A stretch of 64,000 nucleotides of DNA from an uncultured Gammaproteobacteria bacterium (GTDB taxonomy: Bacteria; Pseudomonadota; Gammaproteobacteria; Pseudomonadales; Pseudohongiellaceae), in the NCBI GenBank assembly GCA_913060975.1, contig CAJXVC010000003.1, positions 328,698-392,697 on the forward strand. The letters are read 5' to 3'. The notes under the pieces are model-generated. The model ran no database searches and had not been told where the DNA came from. It was given only the letters and a program-made list of their open reading frames with translations. Numbering within the stretch: position 1 is the stretch's first letter; every line of letters starts with the position of its first letter. Made by a program: the position numbers and the translations under genes. This document shows positions 56,378 through 64,000 of the stretch, piece after piece.

Positions 56378-58093
56378 TTGACGTCTGACAATCCCAATGA
56401 CAAGCCTTCCTTTATCGAATTCGTTGCGCAGATATTGCGCTGTGAATTTGACGCGACAGTGGTACCTGGCTTTGGCCTGGATCTGCCTGCAGCCGACATC
56501 GCTCAACGGCAGCAGGCACTGCAAGTTGAGCTCATGCGACTATTGTCTGATCGTGTACCTGAAGGTGAAAAGATAGTGCTCTGCGGTCCCGGGATGGGAC
56601 AGCTGGCGCTGCGCCTGAATGCGCAAGGCTTTGAGTGTGCGCATGTAGCAATTGATAAGCTCGATGTGCTGCGCAGTCAACAGCTGGATGGTCAACAAGC
56701 GTATGCGGGTTTGATTATTGAAGGGACAGTGCGAAGGCAGGATCAGCTGTCTGCTTTGCAAATAGGGAGATCGCTGGTTCGTGAAGGTGGGTGTTTGATT
56801 CTGGCTGGCGAGTATCTGGCGCCATTGCAGGAAAGAGGTATTGATGATGTGCCCAATCTCAGTTCCTGTCTGCAGCTGGCTGAGCGACTGGGCTTCAAAC
56901 TCAACAAACAGGATGACTACAGCGCCGCTGCTATTGTCAGTTTGCAGGAACTCCAACAGCTGGCCGACAAGCATCGGAAACAGTTAGAGCCTGAGCTTGA
57001 AAAAATCGGTTGGACACATGAGGCCGGCAAAGAATATAGCCGAACATTGCTGCAGGCCTTTGAGTCGGGGCAGCGAACATTTCAGGTGCTCGCTTTCGAA
57101 CATTGCGGATTGCCGGACAAGGAATTCAGTCGCGCTGAATTCGGGGGCATCGATTCGTATGGTGTGGAAGAAATCGCTGAATTGTTCTCAGCCAGTTTCG
57201 GGGTTGAATTCAATGCAGCGCTTTGGCGTTGGAAGTATCTGACGGGGAAGGGGCGTTGTGTACTGGCCAGACAGTATCCGCAAGGACCAATTATTGCTCA
57301 CTATGGCGGTGCGCCAAGAACGATTCATTACTTTGGTGCTATGGATATCGCGATTCAGGTATGTGACGTCATGGTTATGCCGGGCGAGAGACGCCGTTAC
57401 GGCCAGCAAAGTCTGTTTTTTAAAACAGCCACTACTTTTTTGGAACGAGAGATTGGCTACAATGTTGATCATCTGCTTGGCTTTGGTTTTCCAAATCAGA
57501 AAGCTATGAATATCGCCAAGCGACTTGGTCTATACCAAAAAACCGATGATTTTGTCGAGGTCATTTATCCTGTTGCTGAAGAGGAAACTGCCAGCCTCGC
57601 ATTAGAAGCGGTAGAGCTGGAAGACTCGCAATCGCAAAGCGATTTGCAATCTGTGTGGGAGACAATGCATCCGGATTTTACTGCTGCCATCGTGGGCGTG
57701 CGTGATGTGGCTTATATATGGTATCGATATTTTCAGCATCCACACGCGGAAAAGTATCAATGCTATCGAGTGACGAATATCACAGGTGACTTTGTCGCAT
57801 TCGTGGTGCTGAAAAAGCACAATGACAATTGGCTGATCATGGATTTGATCTGCCCGGTAAAAGCTATGCCAACAGTACTGCAAGGGCTACGAGAATGGGC
57901 TTCGGCACAACAAGGCAAGCCGGTAATGATGTTGTGGATTACCCGGGGATGGCTTGACACAGTGTTGCTGGATGGCGCGATTGTGAATGAGCTGAATATT
58001 GAGATACCCTGTAACGATTGGAACCCGGGCCCCGACGCGGACATCTTGCAAGGCGCATGGTGGTTGACTGCTGGAGATATGGACTTTATGTAA
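56378..58093 (+). CDS. Two-domain protein: methyltransferase-like N-terminus, GNAT-like C-terminus
   Basis: 571 residues with a TTG start. About residues 60-195 look like a Rossmann SAM-methyltransferase fold, with a motif-I-like VLCGPGMGQLALRLNAQG and later LVREGGCLILAGEYLAPL, but the motif is loose and catalytic residues are not evident. About 285-420 resembles a GNAT acyltransferase domain: FSASFGVEFNAALWRWKYL, ARQYPQGPIIAHYGGAPR, QVCDVMVMPGERRRYGQQSL and LLGFGFPNQKAMNIAKRLGL. The remaining C-terminus (about 445-571) has another GNAT-like layout (VAYIWYRYFQHPHAEKYQ, FVAFVVLKKHNDNWLIMDLI). Gene neighbours are RegB (divergent) and an acyl-CoA synthetase 125 bases downstream that could supply a CoA-linked donor. 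Function not established. Confidence 0.6.
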   Translation: MTSDNPNDKPSFIEFVAQILRCEFDATVVPGFGLDLPAADIAQRQQALQVELMRLLSDRVPEGEKIVLCGPGMGQLALRLNAQGFECAHVAIDKLDVLRSQQLDGQQAYAGLIIEGTVRRQDQLSALQIGRSLVREGGCLILAGEYLAPLQERGIDDVPNLSSCLQLAERLGFKLNKQDDYSAAAIVSLQELQQLADKHRKQLEPELEKIGWTHEAGKEYSRTLLQAFESGQRTFQVLAFEHCGLPDKEFSRAEFGGIDSYGVEEIAELFSASFGVEFNAALWRWKYLTGKGRCVLARQYPQGPIIAHYGGAPRTIHYFGAMDIAIQVCDVMVMPGERRRYGQQSLFFKTATTFLEREIGYNVDHLLGFGFPNQKAMNIAKRLGLYQKTDDFVEVIYPVAEEETASLALEAVELEDSQSQSDLQSVWETMHPDFTAAIVGVRDVAYIWYRYFQHPHAEKYQCYRVTNITGDFVAFVVLKKHNDNWLIMDLICPVKAMPTVLQGLREWASAQQGKPVMMLWITRGWLDTVLLDGAIVNELNIEIPCNDWNPGPDADILQGAWWLTAGDMDFM

Positions 58094-58218
58094 TAATGCT
58101 GTGTAACAGGCAATTGGTCCGGCACTACCTGTCCCCCGGAATCCGCCATGACAAATTAGTAATTCAGATCGGACTAAAGTAAACGTAGAGAGCAATAAGA
58201 ATAAAAGGTACGCAGAAG

Positions 58219-59865
58219 ATGAGTAGTCGCAATATCTATGAAATGGACCTGTCCCAAAATGCCGCCAACTATGCTGCACTGACACCGCTGTCGTTTCTTG
58301 AGCGAGCCGCCAGCGTTTACCCCCTTCATACTTCGGTTATTCACGGCAAGACCAGCTATACCTGGTCGCAAACCTACGCGCGTAGTTGCTTGTTAGCGTC
58401 GGCGTTAGTTGGTATGGGTATTGGCAAGGGAGATACGGTCTCGTTTATGGGGGCGAATACTCCCGAGACTTTTGAGGCGCATTTTGGTGTGCCGATGACT
58501 GGCGCTGTGTTGAACGCGCTGAATGTCAGGCTGGATGCCAAAGCCATTGCCTTTATTCTTGGCCATGCCGAAACCAAAATATTGTTCACCGACCGGGAAT
58601 ATTCCGAGACCATCAAGGCTGCTTTGCTTCTGATGGATAAGCCCCCTCTGGTTATTGATATTGATGATCAGGAATATAGCGGCGGCGAGTTGTTGGGCGA
58701 GCAGACCTATGAGGATGTGCTTCAGCAAGGTGACCCGAACTATCGTTGTTTTCAGATTGACGATGAGTGGCAAGCCATTTCGCTGAACTATACCTCTGGC
58801 ACCACGGGTGACCCCAAAGGTGTTGTCTATCATCATCGAGGCGCATACCTGAATGCGATTTCCAATGGCTTGTGTTGGGATCTGGTGTCCCATCCTGTCT
58901 ATCTTTGGACTTTGCCGATGTTCCATTGCAATGGCTGGTGTTTCCCGTGGACACTCGCAGCGGTTGCAGGAACGAATGTGTGCTTGCGCCATGTTCGTGA
59001 CGACGCCGTTTTCGCTGCGATCAAGGAGTATCAAGTTACACATTTTTGCGGCGCCCCGGTTGTTCTCAACACGCTGGTCAATGCCGCTGATGAACTCAAG
59101 GCGGGTATTGCCCATCAAGTCAAAGCCATGACGGCGGGTGCGGCGCCACCGGCAGCAGTTATTGCGGGCATGGAAAACATGGGGTTCAGTGTCACTCATG
59201 TCTATGGTTTGACTGAAACCTATGGGCCTTGTGTCGTTTCTGCGCCGCAAGATGATTGGGCTGAGTTGACTATCGAGGAGCGCGCTGAACGTGTGGCAAG
59301 GCAGGGCGTGCGTGCACCTTTGCAGGATGAATTGATGGTGGCTGATCCGGAGTCAATGGTGCCCGTGCCGAAAGACGGAAAAACCATGGGTGAGATCTTC
59401 ATGCGCGGTAACATTGTCATGAAGGGGTATTTGAAGAATCCGGCAACCACAGAAAAATCATTTGCCGGTGGCTGGTTTCATTCCGGAGATTTGGCCGTTT
59501 GGCATGCCGACGGCTATGTAGAGATCAAAGACCGTTCCAAGGACATCATTATTTCTGGCGGCGAAAATATTTCTTCACTGGAAGTTGAATCGGTATTGTT
59601 CAAGCACCCAAACATACTGGAGGCGGCAGTTGTGGCATCCAGTGATGAAAAGTGGGGTGAAGTACCTTGTGCTTTCGTTACTTTGAAGAAGGGGGCAGAA
59701 TTAAGTGCTGAGGAACTGGTAGCCTATTGTCGGGAAGAACTGGCAGGTTTCAAGATTCCCAAGAAAGTTTGTTTCGGTCCTATCGACAAGACTTCTACAG
59801 GGAAAGTGCAAAAATATTTACTACGCGAACGGGCCGAAACCATTAGCAAGGTGGCGAACAATTAA
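58219..59865 (+). CDS. AMP-dependent acyl-CoA synthetase
   Basis: 548 residues, ANL superfamily. Motifs: YTSGTTGDPKGVVYHHRG (A3), the substrate-pocket stretch LPMFHCNGWCFPWTLAA, VYGLTETYGP (A5), GWFHSGDLAVWHADGYVEIK then DRSKDIIISGGENISS (A7/A8), and the catalytic lysine in TSTGKVQKYLLRERA. The HCNGWCFPW segment is typical of the AlkK/FadD-like branch acting on medium- or long-chain fatty acids and related acids. Cytoplasmic; forms acyl-CoA with ATP. Downstream of the GNAT-like gene on the same strand, after a 125-base gap. Ribosome-binding site GCAGAAG. Confidence 0.9.
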   Translation: MSSRNIYEMDLSQNAANYAALTPLSFLERAASVYPLHTSVIHGKTSYTWSQTYARSCLLASALVGMGIGKGDTVSFMGANTPETFEAHFGVPMTGAVLNALNVRLDAKAIAFILGHAETKILFTDREYSETIKAALLLMDKPPLVIDIDDQEYSGGELLGEQTYEDVLQQGDPNYRCFQIDDEWQAISLNYTSGTTGDPKGVVYHHRGAYLNAISNGLCWDLVSHPVYLWTLPMFHCNGWCFPWTLAAVAGTNVCLRHVRDDAVFAAIKEYQVTHFCGAPVVLNTLVNAADELKAGIAHQVKAMTAGAAPPAAVIAGMENMGFSVTHVYGLTETYGPCVVSAPQDDWAELTIEERAERVARQGVRAPLQDELMVADPESMVPVPKDGKTMGEIFMRGNIVMKGYLKNPATTEKSFAGGWFHSGDLAVWHADGYVEIKDRSKDIIISGGENISSLEVESVLFKHPNILEAAVVASSDEKWGEVPCAFVTLKKGAELSAEELVAYCREELAGFKIPKKVCFGPIDKTSTGKVQKYLLRERAETISKVANN

Positions 59866-59984
59866 AACTCCCGGTTTTCATTGAGATTAATGACAACCAT
59901 CAAGCAATTACACTGGCTAGGAATTGTTCATTAGCCGGGTACATTATTTAACAATAAGTATCGCAAGCAGCGAGGAGATCACGC

Positions 59985-60554
59985 ATGAAGCGTTTAATCA
60001 CAGCAAGTTTACTTTCGTTGGCAGCGGCTAGTGCCTGGGCGGCCGATGCGCCAGAGAGCATTACAGTGACCAGTACTGCGTTTGACCATCATGGCATGGT
60101 GCCGGAAGGTAATTCAGCTTACGGGGCCAATGAGTCAATCGAGTTGAGTTGGTCTGACTTGCCTGCAGGCACTGTCGAATTGGCGCTCATTATGGATGAT
60201 CCCAAAGTCGTGGAACTGGGCATGATGCCAGAACCCTTTGTGCATTGGGTTGCCTACAATATTCCCGCGGATGCTGGCTCACTGCCGGAAAATCTTAGCA
60301 AGGAAGCCGAAGTGATGGGAGTGGCTAATCTTGATGGTATGGTGAATGGCCTGAATGGGCTTGGGCGAGCAGGCTATTTCGGTCCACGGCCGCCAGCCAA
60401 TGGTGAGTTGCATGCATATCATTTTCGCGTCTACGCGTTGGACAGCGACATCGACCTGGCGCCCGGGCTGAACAAGGCCGACTTGCTTGCTGCAATTGAA
60501 GGTCACGTGCTCGCTACTGGTTTGTTGATGGGCCACTACGAACGCAAAGAATAA
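59985..60554 (+). CDS. YbhB/YbcL-type Raf kinase inhibitor-like protein, secreted
   Basis: 189 residues. Signal peptide MKRLITASLLSLAAASAWA with cleavage before ADAPES. The mature domain is a phosphatidylethanolamine-binding-protein fold: ITVTSTAFDHHGMVPEGNS, ESIELSWSDLPAGTVELALI, MDDPKVVELGM, PFVHWVAYNIP, GRAGYFGPRPPANGELHAYH and FRVYALD. Bacterial members are small, often periplasmic, and their ligand is uncertain. A strong GAGGAG ribosome-binding site precedes the ATG and a clean terminator follows, so it is monocistronic. Confidence 0.88.
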   Translation: MKRLITASLLSLAAASAWAADAPESITVTSTAFDHHGMVPEGNSAYGANESIELSWSDLPAGTVELALIMDDPKVVELGMMPEPFVHWVAYNIPADAGSLPENLSKEAEVMGVANLDGMVNGLNGLGRAGYFGPRPPANGELHAYHFRVYALDSDIDLAPGLNKADLLAAIEGHVLATGLLMGHYERKE

Positions 60555-60583
60555 TCTGCCAAGCAAAAAAACAACGCTGATAA

Positions 60584-60606
60584 AACGGGCCGATTGGCCC
60601 GTTTTT
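60584..60606. terminator. Intrinsic terminator, bidirectional
   Basis: AACGGGCC (60584-60591) pairs with GGCCCGTT (60596-60603) across a four-base loop, with a T-run after and an A-run before. It lies between the YbhB-like gene and the convergent beta-helix gene, so it can serve both. Confidence 0.85.
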
Positions 60607-60647
60607 CGTTGATGGGGTGGTAGATCATTGGTATTGGCTATTAGCGG

Positions 60648-61322
60648 CTAATAGTGATGGTGAATCTTGCCAACTGTGGCGTCTTCGTCGATCAGCAGAT
60701 CCACTTCCTGATGTAAGTGAATATCGCCATTGATCACAGTGCCGGCATCGATGCGAAGAACCGGTTTGCGTTTGCCAGAGTAATTCAAAATTCTATCGAG
60801 CAAAGAGTAATTGCCTTCGACTAGCAGGTCGCCGTTCACCGTGCTGCCTGCGGAAAGGAAAATATCGCCATTGCTGGTCTGCAAGTCGTTGATGATAGTT
60901 GCGCCATGTATGGAGATGTTGCCGTTCACAGAATGGACGTCGCCTTGTACGAGACTGCTTCGTGCGATATCGATAGCACCGTTGATGCTGTGGATGTCAC
61001 CTTCAATCGTGACGTTGTTGCCCAGGCTAATTGCGCCATTGATGGTTTTCAGGCTGAGTGCTGCCACTTCATTTTGCACTTTGACATGGCCGTTGACGGT
61101 GTCGACATGCTGCGCTTTTACGCCGCAATGTAAAATCACCCCACCATTGACGGTGGAAACATTGCCAACCTGCTCATTATCACCGATTTCGATATGGTCA
61201 TTGATGCGCGAAAGACTGTTTAGGTCCGAGCCTTCGGCGTTTGAGATAAATACATAACTGCCGAGAATCATGCCCAACAAGATCGATGTCCCCATGCGCA
61301 TTGTGTGATTAGCAGAATTCAT
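60648..61322 (-). CDS. Exported beta-helix repeat protein
   Basis: 224 residues from the ATG at 61322; an upstream in-frame ATG at 61475 would add an odd lead. A hydrophobic N-terminal segment (MGTSILLGMILGSYVFISNA) serves as signal or anchor. The mature part is a chain of roughly 18-20-residue repeats, each with an Asn-Gly turn: STVNGGVILHCG, DTVNGHVKV, KTINGAISLG, HSINGAIDIA, HSVNGNISIHG, QTSNGDIFLS, STVNGDLLVEG. Regular Asn-Gly ladders predict a right-handed beta-helix, as in bactofilin-like and adhesin-type proteins. Role unknown; the gene is isolated between terminators. Confidence 0.68.
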   Translation of the reverse strand: MNSANHTMRMGTSILLGMILGSYVFISNAEGSDLNSLSRINDHIEIGDNEQVGNVSTVNGGVILHCGVKAQHVDTVNGHVKVQNEVAALSLKTINGAISLGNNVTIEGDIHSINGAIDIARSSLVQGDVHSVNGNISIHGATIINDLQTSNGDIFLSAGSTVNGDLLVEGNYSLLDRILNYSGKRKPVLRIDAGTVINGDIHLHQEVDLLIDEDATVGKIHHHY

Positions 61323-61668
61323 TGTTGTTCCCCATAAGCGGTATTGAAAGTGGATTTTTTTACCTATTTGAAATAGTAAGAGCAATAAGCTTGCCAGTTT
61401 GGAAAACACAATAAAAACAATAAGATAATGTTGCTCTGGTGGGAGAGAGTAAGGCTTTATGGCGATATTGACCAAGTTGGTTAGTCATATTTCACACTTG
61501 TTGTTGGGGCGTCACGGGGCGTCAGTCTGTGCCTGTATTGGTGGTTGCGGCAGCTTTACAGGGTGCATGGCTTGGGCTAATGTCCCCTTGGCATGCTGGC
61601 GGGCATGAGTCGTAAATCGTGTTGCACTTGTCAGATCCCCCCATTACTTATAACAACAGGTAAAATCC
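61323..61668. other. Intergenic gap with promoters for two divergent genes
   Basis: 346 bases between the beta-helix gene and the metallo-hydrolase gene, transcribed away from each other. A tandem GGGGCGTCA direct repeat lies near 61506-61525. The end nearest 61668 has an ACAGG ribosome-binding site. I see no terminator and no further gene. Confidence 0.35.
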
Positions 61669-62733
61669 ATGAAAACTTCCAGAAATCTCATTTTTGGTAT
61701 CGTGAGCGCATTCACGACAGTGCTGCCATTGCACATGGCGTCGGCGCAACAAAACGTTGTGGAGTCTGACTCTCACCGTTTTGTCGAAGTGGCCGAAGGT
61801 GTTTGGCATGCCACCGGCACGGGCTCGGTCTACACAATGAGTAATGTCATGGTGTTGGTTGGTGAATTTGACACGCTGGTGGTGGATTCTCATGTAACTG
61901 GTGCAGCTGCTGAGGCCTTACTCGAATCATTGCCGGTGATTACCGACAAGCCGGTTCGCTACCTTGTAAACAGCCATTATCACTTCGACCATGCACATGG
62001 CAATCAGGCATTCCCGCAGGGCGTGGAAATCATTGGTCATGAGTTCACGCGCACCAAGCTCAATGGTGAGCAGGGCAATGTACTGGAAGAAAATACCTTC
62101 CGCAGTTTCTCAGATCCAGTGCCCTCAACAGTGGCGCGACTGGAGCGGGAGGCGGCGGCTGCAACCGATCCGGTAGAGCGGGCTCAACTTCAGGAACGGC
62201 ATCGTGTACAGGAAGCCTATATGAATGCCATCGACGAAGTTCGACCAACACCGCCGAATATCACACTTGAAGAAAAAATGACGCTGTTTCAGGTGGTAGC
62301 CAACGGCAGCCGAGAAATACAGCTTCTACATTTTGGTCGGGCCCATACAGGCGGCGACGTGGTGATCTATCTGCCCCAGGAAAAAATAGTATTTACCGGC
62401 GACATGATGCTGCCTGGCTTGGCTTACATGGGAGACGGCCACGTTGATGAATGGCCTGCGACTCTCGAAGGCTTGAATACTCTGGATTTCGATTACTGGT
62501 TGCCGGGTCATGGTCCTGTGATGACAAGCCGAGAGCCCATTGTCAATTTTCAGGCGTATTTGCGTGACCTCTGGGGTAAGACAGCCGCTTTCTATGATGA
62601 GGGCGTTGCCTGGGAACATGCGGCATCACAGATCGACATGACTAATCATCAGGCAAACTATTCGCAACTTACAGAGCCTGGAGTAGACCCGCGCGCGATT
62701 CGTCGCATCTATCAATTGCTCAATGGTCAGTAA
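61669..62733 (+). CDS. Metallo-beta-lactamase-fold hydrolase, secreted
   Basis: 354 residues. Signal peptide with core FGIVSAFTTVLPLHMASA and cleavage near SAQQ. Metal-binding motif HYHFDHAHGN (HxHxDH), the next ligand His in FGRAHTGGDVVIYLP, Asp in IVFTGDMML, and the final His in PGHGPV. Two metal sites are therefore complete. It belongs to the broad MBL superfamily of periplasmic hydrolases; it differs from class B carbapenemases in the loops, so a substrate such as a lactone or sulfate ester cannot be chosen. It is followed by a clean terminator. Confidence 0.87.
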   Translation: MKTSRNLIFGIVSAFTTVLPLHMASAQQNVVESDSHRFVEVAEGVWHATGTGSVYTMSNVMVLVGEFDTLVVDSHVTGAAAEALLESLPVITDKPVRYLVNSHYHFDHAHGNQAFPQGVEIIGHEFTRTKLNGEQGNVLEENTFRSFSDPVPSTVARLEREAAAATDPVERAQLQERHRVQEAYMNAIDEVRPTPPNITLEEKMTLFQVVANGSREIQLLHFGRAHTGGDVVIYLPQEKIVFTGDMMLPGLAYMGDGHVDEWPATLEGLNTLDFDYWLPGHGPVMTSREPIVNFQAYLRDLWGKTAAFYDEGVAWEHAASQIDMTNHQANYSQLTEPGVDPRAIRRIYQLLNGQ

Positions 62734-62760
62734 TTACGTGATTTCTGGTTTGAATTAGAT

Positions 62761-62787
62761 AAAAGGGGCCATGAGGCCCCTTTTTGT
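62761..62787. terminator. Intrinsic terminator, bidirectional
   Basis: AAAAGGGGCC (62761-62770) pairs with GGCCCCTTTTT across an ATGA loop. Located between the metallo-hydrolase gene and the convergent serine hydrolase gene. Confidence 0.88.
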
Positions 62788-62815
62788 TAGTTGGAAATTG
62801 TAATTCGAAAGGACG

Positions 62816-63951
62816 TTAATCGAGCACCGGGTAGCCATACACTTGATAAGGCGCATTGCTGTAGCTATCCACAATTGCCTGCATGGCGGTGACACCGACT
62901 TCCTGACGTACGCTCAGGTGGCTGTAAGAAGTGATCTGGGTCATCATGATGCCGATCATGTTTTCAACCGGGTCAATCCAGAATACCGTGCCCCAGGCTC
63001 CACCCCAGGTGAACGTGCCGGGAGTGAGCGGGTCTCTTGCCACGCCCGTGTTGCTCATCAGGCCAAATCCCAACCCAAAGGTATAGCCCGGACCCCGCAC
63101 ATAAACATCGTGGTCGCCGCTATGATTGCTAATCATCAGATTGACAGTTTTTGGACTGAGCAGGCGAACACCGTTTAATTCGCCGCCATTGAGCATCATC
63201 TGGCTGAATTTCCAGTAGTCGGAAATCGTAGAAAAAAGCCCTGCAATACCACCGTAGAAATTATCGCCGAAAAAAGGCTTGCTGGCGTAGTCCGGCGAGC
63301 GTGAGTGTTCGATTGCATTGTTGCGTCCAGTTGGGCTGTAGACCGTGGCAACGCGATCCAGTTTATTGTTAGGTACTGCATAGAATGTATCGCGCATCTG
63401 CAGAGGGTCGAAGATCTCTCGCTGCAAGAATTCCTGTATCGGTTCGCCGGCGATGCGTTCGACCAACAAGGCAACGTAATCCGTGCTGCTGCCATACTGC
63501 CAGTCATCGCCGGGGTGAAAGGCCAAAGGCAAAGGGGCGCGTTTGAGCAGTGTGCTTTCCAGGTCATCTTCACGCTCCAGCAGCTTGCGTTCTGTAGCAG
63601 AGAGCATCGCTGGATCGGGATCGAGTCCGGCAGTGTGAGCCAGAACGTGGCGAAATGTCACTTCCTGTCTGGCCGGGACGCGGTGGGTGCCATACTGATC
63701 CTGAACAATAACCCGTTTATCAGCGAGTTCCGGAATCCAGTCGCTGATCGGGTCGGTGAGCAGGAAATGACCTTCTTCATAGAGCATCATCAATGCGGTT
63801 GAGACGATGGGTTTGGTCATGGACATGATGAAAAATATCGTGTCCTCAGTCATCGCTGCATTGTCTTCCTTGTTCTTCCAGCCTTGTGAATCGAGGTGAA
63901 TAACTTTGCCATTGCGCGCGACAAGCGTAACTGTGCCAGCGAGCAGATCAT
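62816..63951 (-). CDS. Serine hydrolase (class C beta-lactamase family), 5' end truncated by the contig end
   Basis: The frame is open from the stop at 62816 to the adapter junction at about 63951, at least 378 residues. Motifs: SxxK as MSMTK near the visible N-terminus, the YGSS motif in DDWQYGSSTDYVALL (Tyr-x-Ser variant of YxN), and FTWGGAWGTVFWIDP near the C-terminus. An ATG at 63853 is not the true start: 32 in-frame codons upstream read LLAGTVTLVARNGKVIHLDS then GWKNKEDNAA, the usual beta-lactamase-family lead. Members are penicillin-binding-protein-like hydrolases, esterases or peptidases. The 5' end and signal peptide are lost beyond 63951. Confidence 0.9.
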
Positions 63952-64000
63952 CTGTCTCTTATACACATCTCCGAGCCCACGAGACAGGCAGAAATCTCGT
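63952..64000. other. Illumina Nextera adapter and index (artefact)
   Basis: The 19-base Tn5 mosaic end CTGTCTCTTATACACATCT occupies 63952-63970, followed by CCGAGCCCACGAGAC (63971-63985), an 8-base index AGGCAGAA (63986-63993) and ATCTCGT (63994-64000), the start of the P7 flow-cell sequence. This is untrimmed library adapter read-through, not genome. It sets the true end of the biological sequence. Confidence 0.98.

Noticed and set aside
62816..63853. ATG at 63853 as the true start of the serine hydrolase
   Set aside because: The frame continues open upstream with family-typical sequence to the adapter junction, so the real start lies outside the window.
63952..63970. Tn5 mosaic end suggesting a transposon insertion
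   Set aside because: The following bases are the Nextera linker, index and P7 start, so this is library adapter, not a mobile element.

Overview
This window is one end of a bacterial contig, most likely from a free-living, probably aquatic gammaproteobacterium. The case rests on family content: a tgt-yajC-secD-secF block, RF3, an MltD-type lytic transglycosylase, RimI behind its usual small companion gene, a RegB/RegA-type redox two-component pair, and several acyl-CoA enzymes. GC is moderate. The order or genus cannot be fixed from this stretch. No rRNA, tRNA, CRISPR array, prophage or insertion sequence was recognised. The last 49 bases (63952-64000) are Illumina Nextera adapter plus index, so the biological sequence stops near 63951 inside a serine hydrolase gene.

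Layout. 1-2937: an Anbu-type cluster (3' end of a circularly permuted ATP-grasp gene, an alpha-E gene and a zinc-ribbon metallopeptidase) converging on the Anbu proteasome-like peptidase. 3159-6442: a small acidic protein, an acyl-CoA synthetase and a quinone oxidoreductase-like enzyme. 6683-9869: a companion gene plus rimI, a small membrane protein, a triple C4 zinc-finger protein and hisC. 10003-15742: a secreted conserved protein, an orphan GAF-GspE ATPase, small membrane proteins, and an AT-rich gap with DnaA-box-like sites. 15793-18143: an APS kinase fused to the non-GTPase half of CysN, and an acyl-CoA dehydrogenase-like protein. 18339-27124: prfC, tgt, yajC, secD, secF and mltD. 27131-30109: a DUF3524/QTMAN-like glycosyltransferase, a short-chain dehydrogenase and a NUDIX hydrolase.

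30519-45153 is the centrepiece: eight tightly packed same-strand genes. They encode a huge DUF4175-type membrane protein with Gln/Ser-rich low complexity, a VWA/GATase-like membrane protein, a caspase-fold protein without the expected cysteine, a TPR-gluzincin metallopeptidase, a DUF4159 protein, a MoxR AAA+ ATPase, a DUF58 protein and a BatA-type VWA membrane protein. The plausible reading is an envelope system in which a MoxR ATPase remodels MIDAS-bearing VWA proteins. The extra caspase-like and peptidase-TPR parts make it more elaborate than the minimal MoxR-DUF58-BatA set.

45553-64000: a secreted repeat-like protein, a long gene-poor gap with clustered GGA triplets, a CNNM/CBS protein, an RND pump with adaptor but no outer-membrane channel, a short-chain dehydrogenase with a DUF4345 protein, the RegA/RegB pair, a methyltransferase-like/GNAT two-domain protein upstream of an acyl-CoA synthetase, a YbhB-like protein, a beta-helical repeat protein, a metallo-beta-lactamase-fold hydrolase, and the truncated serine hydrolase.
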